NCBI GenBank assembly: GCA_902465775.1
Contig: CABQOJ010000016.1
Location: 1-13,190, forward strand
Direction: 5' to 3'
DNA: 13,190 bases
Source: an uncultured Porphyromonas sp.
Lineage (GTDB): Bacteria > Bacteroidota > Bacteroidia > Bacteroidales > Porphyromonadaceae
In this document: one piece after another, positions 1-5,018 of the stretch
Layout: the number at the start of each line of letters is the position of its first letter
How positions within the stretch are numbered: position 1 is the first letter of the stretch
Notes under the pieces: model-generated
The model's input: only the letters and a program-made list of their open reading frames with translations
Told to the model about the DNA's origin: nothing
Database searches by the model: none
Translations under genes and position numbers: made by a program

Positions 1-28
1 AAGTGCGTTTGAATTGTTGCGTACTCAT
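1..28 (-). CDS. 5' end of a leftward gene running off the left edge (partial)
   Basis: An ATG on the minus strand at 26-28 opens a frame reading MSTQQFKRT before the window ends. It is the only minus-strand ATG in the leader between here and a good -7 element at 72-79, which gives a leader of about 37 nt. The position fits a normal start behind a promoter, but nine residues do not identify a product. The call rests on promoter-to-start geometry alone. The product is unknown. Confidence 0.4.
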
Positions 29-71
29 AAAGTTCTTATGATGATTAACGGCTTACTGCCGATGTCTACCG

Positions 72-79
72 CAAAGGTA
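72..79 (-). promoter_or_regulatory. Bacteroidetes -7 promoter element for the left-edge gene
   Basis: The minus strand reads TACCTTTG, an exact match to the Bacteroidetes -7 consensus TAnnTTTG. Transcription would start near position 65 and run left into the partial gene starting at 28. No TTTG is seen 19-21 bp upstream (the equivalent position reads GCTT). A promoter without a good -33 box often depends on an activator, which is of interest because phased palindromes begin at 104, directly upstream. Confidence 0.5.
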
Positions 80-103
80 GCAAAAATGAGACTGTTACGA
101 AGC

Positions 104-163
104 TTTCCTCGGGTGGAAATGTTTCTTTCCAACGTTGGAAAAACAAATTTCCTAGGGAGGAAA
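104..163. repeat. Three 16-bp palindromes TTTCC-N6-GGAAA in exact 22-bp phase
   Basis: Units lie at 104-119 (centre TCGGGT), 126-141 (centre AACGTT, a perfect 16-bp palindrome) and 148-163 (centre TAGGGA). Each is followed by a 6-bp spacer, so the period is exactly 22 bp, about two helical turns. A degenerate fourth position at 170-185 keeps CC-N6-GG. Further right, TTCTTC recurs at 193, 214 and 235 (21-bp period), with small palindromes at 216-224 and 238-247. The array lies immediately upstream of the leftward -7 element at 72-79. A protein-binding array is an inference; an extragenic repeat family is the alternative. Confidence 0.6.
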
Positions 164-258
164 CGAAAAGCGCCCACGGAGGTATGAAATGATTCTTCGG
201 ACTTATGAGTTGGTTCTTCCGAAGTTTCATTTCATTCTTCCGAGGAAATGACTCTCGC

Positions 259-288
259 CTCGGTGGGGAACTTTCGTTTTCCACCGAG
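259..288 (-). terminator. Strong hairpin downstream of dacB, possible terminator without a U tract
   Basis: Arms at 259-271 and 276-288 form a 13-bp stem with a 4-nt loop. Eleven pairs are Watson-Crick; the other two positions can pair as G-U when read on the plus strand but are A-C mismatches on the minus strand. The hairpin lies about 60 nt beyond the dacB stop. No run of T follows it on either strand, so it is at best an atypical terminator or a transcript-stabilising structure. A smaller palindrome, CCTCCGTGGAGG, lies at 302-313 between it and dacB. Confidence 0.35.
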
Positions 289-348
289 CTATTGGGAGAT
301 CCCTCCGTGGAGGTTTAGATGAGTAGTCTGGGAGGAGCCCCCGAAGTG

Positions 349-1851
349 CTAAGGTTTAGAGGCGCTTTGCGCTGGGAGAGGGGGAAAGAGCGTCTCTAGC
401 ACTCGCCTCATGGTGCTGCGGGTTGTGGCGCGATTACGCATATTGTTGGCGAGGAGGGAGACGCAGTAGGTGTGGCCGTTGTAACTGACGTAGCCAGCAA
501 AGTTTTGCACGCCTCGTATGGAGCCACTCTTGAAGTAGGCGGTGATCCTCGACGCTGGCATTAGGCTACGCACCGTACCTTGGCGTCCAACTTGTGGTAA
601 GGAGAGGATGAAGGGATCGGAGGTGGGCAGTGGTAGCTGGTAGACCTGTCTCAGAGCGACTGTCAGGGCATAGGGCGATAGCTTGCTACGGGGCGATAGT
701 CCAGAGCCGTCGTAGAGTTCCAGCTGATCGGCGGGGAGGGCGCAGGTCTCTCGCCAGTAGTTCATCTCCTGCCTTAGCGCTTGGCTCGTTGAGGTGCACT
801 CGCCCTGCTGCACCGTGCCAAAGTGGTTGCCGATGCTGCGGAGGAGAGCCTCTGCGTAGAGATTGACGCTGTGAAAGTTGCAGGTGCGTATCAGCTCACC
901 GAGATGAGGACTCAGGTAGATGTCGAGTAGGGTGGTGAGTACTGGAGCGGACCGATCGTAGTAAGCGACGCTCTGGCACTCGGAGAGCTCTACGCCCCGC
1001 TTCTTGAGGTGTTCAGATAGTTGCAGAGCAAGCGCCATGGCGGGGTTGCTCAGATCGCAGGCGATGACCTGACGCTTAGAACTACCTCGAGCTAAGCGCC
1101 CCGAGAAGCGACGGGTGGTGCGGGACTCTCTATCTGCAGATATGGCGAGCTGATTGCCACGCTTGACCAGCTGGATGTCCATCTGCCACGCATGACCTGG
1201 AGTGGAGGGGTAGAGGACGGTGGGTGCGGTAGCTCCTTTTGCCACATCCTGTGCGGAGATGCCTACCTGCATGATGTTGTCGCAGAGGTTGACCCCATAG
1301 AGCGCTGGCGCATAGCGTCGGCCCCAGTCCTCACGAGGCCACGCCTCTAGATAGCCCTCGTCGCAGTAGGCCGAGGCGTCGACGACGATGCGACCACGTA
1401 TCCGACGGATGCCCGCCTTTTGCAGTGCTAGGTAGACTTGATCGTAAAAGATCCCCTTGCGACGTGGGTAATGCTTTGACTCAAGCGAAGGGTCGCCATG
1501 CCCTACGATGATGAGGTCGCCATCTAGCACGCCATCGCTTGTGATGGAGCCTCCGTAGCCGATCTCAGTGGGAAACTGATAGTCGGCTCCTAGCGCTATG
1601 AGCGCTGTGGCGGAGGAGAATATCTTGGTCACCGAGGCTGGTGTAAAGCGCTCCGTGGCACGGAAGCTCAGGAGTGGCTCCGCTTGATCAATGCGCCATA
1701 CGGAGACCCCGTAGCGAGCCTCTCCTCGCTGCTCCGCCTGCTGGAGTAGCTCTAGAGTCTGGGAGACATTGAGTGTGTCCTCTTGTGCCGGTCCCTGCAG
1801 GGGGAGTAGCAGTAAGAGTATAGCGTATAGCGTAGTGGATCGTAGTTTCAT
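349..1851 (-). CDS. dacB: D-alanyl-D-alanine carboxypeptidase/endopeptidase, PBP4 family (peptidase S13)
   Basis: This is a periplasmic penicillin-binding protein that trims D-Ala from peptidoglycan stem peptides or cleaves D-Ala crosslinks. Numbering from the ATG at 1849-1851 gives 500 aa. An N-terminal signal peptide (residues 1 to about 22) is followed by the three active-site motifs: SVTK at 73-76 with nucleophile Ser73, SVN at 328-330, and KSG at 441-443. The YDGSGLS stretch near 380 is typical of this family. The large insert between SxxK and SxN (roughly 95-300) and the overall length fit PBP4 rather than PBP5. The frame extends one codon further to a GTG, but the adjacent ATG is the more natural start. 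It lies downstream of an M23 endopeptidase gene on the same strand, so the pair probably shares a role in wall remodelling. Family assignment is secure; which of the two activities dominates is not visible. Confidence 0.93.
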   Translation of the reverse strand: MKLRSTTLYAILLLLLPLQGPAQEDTLNVSQTLELLQQAEQRGEARYGVSVWRIDQAEPLLSFRATERFTPASVTKIFSSATALIALGADYQFPTEIGYGGSITSDGVLDGDLIIVGHGDPSLESKHYPRRKGIFYDQVYLALQKAGIRRIRGRIVVDASAYCDEGYLEAWPREDWGRRYAPALYGVNLCDNIMQVGISAQDVAKGATAPTVLYPSTPGHAWQMDIQLVKRGNQLAISADRESRTTRRFSGRLARGSSKRQVIACDLSNPAMALALQLSEHLKKRGVELSECQSVAYYDRSAPVLTTLLDIYLSPHLGELIRTCNFHSVNLYAEALLRSIGNHFGTVQQGECTSTSQALRQEMNYWRETCALPADQLELYDGSGLSPRSKLSPYALTVALRQVYQLPLPTSDPFILSLPQVGRQGTVRSLMPASRITAYFKSGSIRGVQNFAGYVSYNGHTYCVSLLANNMRNRATTRSTMRRVLETLFPPLPAQSASKP

Positions 1852-1871
1852 CACTGTGGGTCAAACGAAAC

Positions 1872-1907
1872 GAGAGCAAAGTGTACCCGAAGACTCACCT
1901 TGCTCTC
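1872..1907. terminator. Hairpin between the M23 gene and dacB, U tract on the plus strand
   Basis: Arms 1872-1883 and 1896-1907 form a 12-bp stem with a 12-nt loop. On the minus strand all positions pair, one as G-U. On the plus strand that pair becomes an A-C mismatch, but the stem is followed by TTTTT at 1908-1912. Downstream on the minus strand there is only the interrupted GTTTCGTTTG. It starts 67 nt after the M23 stop and ends 20 nt before the dacB ATG, so it could limit read-through or act as a leader structure for dacB. Confidence 0.4.
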
Positions 1908-1929
1908 TTTTTGAGTTATCTATCTTTCG

Positions 1930-1959
1930 CTCAAAGGGGATTGGAGCTCCCGCTTTGAG
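1930..1959. other. Stem-loop just 3' of the M23/LysM gene
   Basis: Outer arms CTCAAAG (1930-1936) and CTTTGAG (1953-1959) enclose a second stem, GGGA (1937-1940) with TCCC (1948-1951), leaving one bulged G and a 7-nt loop. It lies 15 nt beyond the M23 stop codon. No T run follows on either strand, so a 3'-end stabiliser or a rho-type end is as likely as an intrinsic terminator. Confidence 0.35.
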
Positions 1960-1974
1960 GCAGTCGTGTGCGTG

Positions 1975-3018
1975 CTAGTACTTTAGCGCCTGTCCTGGAC
2001 GTAGTACGGCGCGTGAGGACATATTGTTTGCCTTGCAGAGTCGGCTTACGGAGATTCCTGTCTTCTTGGCAATGCTTGAGAGGGTGTCACCCTTCTTGAC
2101 TCGATATATCTGTGGGGCACGCGAGGCTGAGGCGCGGTTCTTCTTCGCTTTTGTCTTGTACTTAGCGTCTGATGACGTCTTGCTCTGAGCGTTGCTATCA
2201 TCGTAGGCATAGGTCTTGTAGCCCCTAGGAGCAACGAAGGTGTAGTAGTCACGCTGGGGAGCGCCTACGCCGAAGTCTATGATGAGTGCGGGATTGATGT
2301 CGATGCCTAGGAAGCGGGTCTCGAAGTGTAGGTGTGGACCTGTACTACGACCCGTGCTACCGCCCTTGCCGATGACCTCACCAGCCTTGACGATCTGCCC
2401 CTCCTGCGCGATGCAACGACTCATATGTCCGTAGACAGTCTCGAGGCCGTTGGGGTGACGTATGACGATGTAGTTGCCGTAGCCACCACGCTCGAAGCCA
2501 CGGATGCGTACCTTGCCGTCGAAGGCGGCTCGTACGTTATCGCCTGTGCGGAGTGCTATGTCGATGCCCTTGTGCTCGCGACGATAGCGTGCACGGTAGC
2601 CATAGTTGGATGTGACACGGATAGTACCCTCTAGAGGCATAACGAATCCCGAGCAGTCAATATCATATGTAGCGGGGACACGTGGGCTACTTTTACCCGC
2701 AAAGGGGTTTACCCAGTCAGTCCACGAGTCTTCGCCATATAGATCTATTGCAGGGTATTCGAGAGCCTCTCTCTCGAGTGCGCGCTCCATCTCAGCGTCG
2801 GATATACGCGTCTCGGCATCTCTTGCCGTCATAATGCCATAGCCATCGGCTAGCAGATTTCTACCACTGAGGGAGTCGCGTGCGGTTACAACCCTCGTCG
2901 GGGATACCCTCCTAAGTGGAGGAGATGAAGTCTTGTGGGGTGTCTGGGCTGCTAGCTGAGTGCAAGCTACCAGGATAAGTCCCACGAAGGCGACAAAGCT
3001 CTTACTTTTACTTGTCAT
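1975..3018 (-). CDS. Exported M23 family metallopeptidase with C-terminal LysM domain
   Basis: This is a predicted peptidoglycan endopeptidase of the LytM/lysostaphin family. Numbering from the ATG at 3016-3018 gives 347 aa. A signal sequence (residues 1-25) ends in LVACTQLAAQ, which could be read as a lipobox with Cys19 or as a signal peptidase I site after AAQ. The M23 domain spans about 120-255 and carries all zinc and catalytic residues: H149 and D153 (HKGID), H198 (YGHM), and H229-x-H231 (GPHLHFE). A Lys/Ser-rich linker leads to a LysM peptidoglycan-binding domain at about 304-347 (YRVKKGDTLSSIAKK). The frame runs 31 codons further to a GTG, but that start would bury the signal peptide, so the ATG is preferred. 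The intact site argues for a real hydrolase rather than an EnvC-like activator. It is followed by dacB on the same strand. Confidence 0.92.
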   Translation of the reverse strand: MTSKSKSFVAFVGLILVACTQLAAQTPHKTSSPPLRRVSPTRVVTARDSLSGRNLLADGYGIMTARDAETRISDAEMERALEREALEYPAIDLYGEDSWTDWVNPFAGKSSPRVPATYDIDCSGFVMPLEGTIRVTSNYGYRARYRREHKGIDIALRTGDNVRAAFDGKVRIRGFERGGYGNYIVIRHPNGLETVYGHMSRCIAQEGQIVKAGEVIGKGGSTGRSTGPHLHFETRFLGIDINPALIIDFGVGAPQRDYYTFVAPRGYKTYAYDDSNAQSKTSSDAKYKTKAKKNRASASRAPQIYRVKKGDTLSSIAKKTGISVSRLCKANNMSSRAVLRPGQALKY

Positions 3019-3142
3019 AAAGTCTAGATTGATAAATGATGTGCGTCTGTCGATATTCTGTGGATTAAAAGGAACTGATACACAGTAGATAGCTTCTCTC
3101 GTACCTGTCACTTACGGTGGAAAACAATACCTACTTTCTCGC

Positions 3143-3174
3143 CAAAGGTCGGAATAAATTTCGAAACAGCCAAA
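3143..3174 (-). promoter_or_regulatory. Probable promoter of the M23/LysM gene
   Basis: On the minus strand, TTTG (3171-3174) and GACCTTTG (3143-3150) are separated by 20 bp. This matches the Bacteroidetes -33/-7 layout with one mismatch (G for T at the first base of TAnnTTTG). The start would fall near 3136, leaving a leader of about 118 nt before the ATG at 3018. The spacer contains the palindrome TTTCGAAA (3159-3166). AGCC-N7-GGCT (3168-3182) overlaps the -33 box, and a longer inverted repeat (3154-3163 with 3186-3194) spans the region. These are possible operator elements. Confidence 0.4.
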
Positions 3175-3251
3175 TTTCGGCTCGACGAATTTATGCCGTT
3201 TGCCCCCTAAGGCTGGCTATAATACAACGATTGCAAGGGAAGATTATTGTT

Positions 3252-3270
3252 GCGACAAGAGCCTTGTCGC
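3252..3270. other. Perfect 8-bp stem-loop in the intergenic region
   Basis: GCGACAAG (3252-3259) and CTTGTCGC (3263-3270) flank a 3-nt loop. It lies between the terminator of the C1 peptidase gene (3284-3329) and the promoter of the M23 gene (3143-3174). No T run adjoins it on either side. Its function is not apparent; it could be an operator or a back-up 3' structure. Confidence 0.3.
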
Positions 3271-3283
3271 GTAAGTCTATATT

Positions 3284-3329
3284 AAAAAAAGAGCCCCCAC
3301 GTCAGTCTTGCGACTGGTGTGGGGACTCT
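3284..3329 (-). terminator. Rho-independent terminator of the C1 peptidase gene
   Basis: On the minus strand a GC-rich stem, GAGAGTCCCCAC paired with GTGGGGGCTC, is extended by an inner stem CAGTC/GACTG and followed by a run of seven Ts. It lies 22 nt beyond the stop codon of the C1 peptidase gene. This is a canonical intrinsic terminator and separates this gene from the M23 gene downstream. Confidence 0.85.
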
Positions 3330-3351
3330 CTAGTTGTCTAGCGGGGAGTGA

Positions 3352-4548
3352 TTACTTCAGACCGAGCTTCTTAGCAATAGCTGCGGGGATAGCATCACGG
3401 TGTACGACGATATTCATCGTGCGACCAGCTACGTAGTTCTTAGATACGTACCAGATGCCATTGTACTTACCAGTCTCACCCCAAGAGTTCTTGATCATAT
3501 AGAAGATACGACCGTTTTGGTTCTTAGCCTTGCCGATCATAACCATACCGTGGTCGTCGGTGAGGGTATAGTTGTCAAAGCCCTCCTGGCGGAACTCCTG
3601 TGTCGGATTGATCTCGGGGCAGTCAGCGCGATTGATCATACGACGGATCTCGGCAGCCTTGTCGCTGTAGCTGAGGCCTACCCAGCGTGCCTGGTCAGAG
3701 CCCTTCGTCTCGATAGCCTCTACGTCAGCCAGTACGCCGATACCGTCACGGGTGAAGCCTACCTCGCTGACGTCAGCGCCCCAAGCGATGGGGTAACCCT
3801 TTTCAATTGCATTGTCAATGACCTGCATGAGTTCATCGATGGGCAGATTCCACGAGCTAGACCAGCGCCAGTTGTCCTCGATCTCGATCGGGAAGGCGGT
3901 GTAGAAGGGGTGGTGTGTGTAGCTCGTCAGTGAGACATAGTCGCTAGCCTTGATGCCGAGGCTCTCAGCAAAGCTCTTCGGCGTGTAGCGCTTGCCCTTG
4001 TAGGTAAACTCCTTAGGTAGCTCGCCTAGATAGGTGTCTACGACTTTGTTGAAAGCGCCCTTCCATGCGGTGGAGAGACGACCGTTGTGGTTCTCTACGA
4101 CAGCGTCGAGCATTCCCTTGAGGACAGCCTCTAGCTCGCTGTGTGCGTTCTTTTTTGTGCCGTAGTTAAGACCAGTCATAAGCTCCTCGGGTACGGCTCC
4201 GTAGTTGTCGAAGACATAGAGTACATCGTAGAAAGATCCACCCTGAGCGAGGTTGCCCTTGCCATGTAGACGGACGTACTTCTCAGCCTTGTCACGGTAA
4301 GTGTGGTTGACGACAAACATATCGGAGAGGTCTACCTCGGGGCCACCCTTACGGAGTATCTCAGATTCAAGGAAGCCAGTCGTAGAGTAAGACCAGCAGG
4401 TACCACTGTTTGCCTGATCCTTGATAGAGGTGATGGGTAGCTGCTTGATAATGGTAAACTCGTTGCTCTCGCCTTCAGTCTGGGGCGTCTGTGCCACCAT
4501 AACGAGACCAGAGAGGAGTGTGAGGAGGAGTAGAGAGAGTTTTCTCAT
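3352..4548 (-). CDS. Exported C1 family cysteine peptidase (aminopeptidase C / bleomycin hydrolase-like)
   Basis: This 398-aa papain-fold peptidase begins with a signal peptide (residues 1 to about 20, ending MVAQ), so it should act outside the cytoplasm. The catalytic set is complete: Gln45 for the oxyanion hole in KDQANSGTCWSYS, nucleophile Cys51, His333 in DDHGMVMIG, and Asn354 in KNSWGE. Wide spacing between Cys and His, with long inserts, resembles the PepC/bleomycin hydrolase branch rather than short papain-like enzymes. That branch trims N-terminal residues from peptides in a self-compartmentalised hexamer. The protein ends KKLGLK; in bleomycin hydrolases the C-terminus lies in the active site, so this tail may matter. 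It is transcribed alone, with a promoter at 4611-4641 and a terminator at 3284-3329. Exported versions are plausible in peptide-fermenting Porphyromonas. Whether it is an aminopeptidase or an endopeptidase cannot be decided here. Confidence 0.88.
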   Translation of the reverse strand: MRKLSLLLLTLLSGLVMVAQTPQTEGESNEFTIIKQLPITSIKDQANSGTCWSYSTTGFLESEILRKGGPEVDLSDMFVVNHTYRDKAEKYVRLHGKGNLAQGGSFYDVLYVFDNYGAVPEELMTGLNYGTKKNAHSELEAVLKGMLDAVVENHNGRLSTAWKGAFNKVVDTYLGELPKEFTYKGKRYTPKSFAESLGIKASDYVSLTSYTHHPFYTAFPIEIEDNWRWSSSWNLPIDELMQVIDNAIEKGYPIAWGADVSEVGFTRDGIGVLADVEAIETKGSDQARWVGLSYSDKAAEIRRMINRADCPEINPTQEFRQEGFDNYTLTDDHGMVMIGKAKNQNGRIFYMIKNSWGETGKYNGIWYVSKNYVAGRTMNIVVHRDAIPAAIAKKLGLK

Positions 4549-4610
4549 AGCTTATTCCTGTTTTATAGTTAGAAAATGAATTGTCAGTGAAGCGGTCGTC
4601 AAGACCGTCA

Positions 4611-4641
4611 CAAAGATACAAATAAAAAACTGGAGACAAAA
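4611..4641 (-). promoter_or_regulatory. Promoter of the C1 peptidase gene
   Basis: On the minus strand, TTTTG (4637-4641) and TATCTTTG (4611-4618) are separated by 18 bp, close to the Bacteroidetes -33/-7 consensus. Transcription would begin near 4604, giving a leader of about 55 nt. A small stem-loop (CGGTC 4593-4597 with GACCG 4603-4607) falls at the expected start of the transcript and could influence its stability. Confidence 0.65.
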
Positions 4642-4930
4642 GGATCCTCCGCCGTAATAGCCCAAGTTTTACGGAGGTGTCGTGTAATGGACGTTAGACG
4701 CGGGCTGTAATACTTAGGCTATGGGCGTTGCGACCACAGGTCTAGCCCCTTTGATGTGCCACGCCTCCAGATAAATTGATGAGACTCATGCAAGCGGTAG
4801 ACTGACGGTGCGTGCACCGGAGTGTCCCCCTCGCTGCGCGCTACATTACCTTTGCACTGTCGATCAACGTAACATCAGAGGTCGAGGTAGATGTCTCTTA
4901 ATCATGCCTCGGATACATTTGAGAGCAATG
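4642..4930. other. Gene-free intergenic stretch with inverted repeats and a plus-strand -7-like motif
   Basis: No convincing coding frame is present. Visible structures are CCTCCG (4646-4651) with CGGAGG (4672-4677), overlapped by the competing pair CCGTAA (4652-4657) and TTACGG (4669-4674); GGGCT (4702-4706) with AGCCC (4744-4748); and the palindrome CGGTGC-GT-GCACCG (4806-4819). A plus-strand TACCTTTG at 4847-4854 matches the -7 consensus exactly but has no TTTG at the right distance. It would direct transcription away from the C1 peptidase gene and into the terminator hairpin of the next gene. The central part may be a degenerate dispersed intergenic repeat. I recall similar GCGGGCTGTAATAC-type sequences in Bacteroidetes but cannot confirm this. 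Confidence 0.35.
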
Positions 4931-4973
4931 AAAAAAGCATCCCCGAGGGACTGAGTTTCCCTCGGAGATGCTT
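4931..4973 (-). terminator. Rho-independent terminator of the duplicated-domain gene
   Basis: Arms 4935-4950 and 4958-4973 form a 16-position stem with a 7-nt loop. One position reads U opposite G or A opposite C, depending on strand. On the minus strand it is followed by a T run (4936-4931). It lies 45 nt beyond the stop codon of the 499-aa protein gene. Confidence 0.85.
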
Positions 4974-5018
4974 AGGATCAGTCTGACGGTCATGCTGTGT
5001 CAGACTATAATTGGAGAG

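Noticed and set aside
104..163. CRISPR array explanation for the 22-bp repeats
   Set aside because: Spacers are only 6 bp and units only 16 bp, and the unit centres vary while the palindromic arms are fixed. No cas genes are nearby.
66..284. 72-codon minus-strand open frame over the palindrome region
   Set aside because: It is built from the 21-22 bp phased palindromes, whose dominant period of 22 is not a multiple of three. The product is low-complexity and matches no family pattern, and the frame runs through the promoter at 72-79.
3019..3111. 31-codon N-terminal extension of the M23 protein from a GTG
   Set aside because: It would place the signal peptide internally. The ATG at 3018 directly precedes a good signal sequence.
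3117..3341. 74-codon plus-strand frame in the intergenic gap
   Set aside because: It crosses the M23 promoter and the C1 peptidase terminator, and its composition does not resemble a protein family.
3400..3933. 177-codon plus-strand open frame
   Set aside because: It lies entirely opposite the C1 peptidase gene, whose catalytic motifs are intact in the minus frame; it is an antisense shadow.
4890..4985. Possible 31-aa plus-strand small protein after the -7-like motif
   Set aside because: The frame passes straight through the terminator hairpin of the opposite gene, has no clear ribosome-binding site, and shows no signal peptide, membrane helix or known motif.
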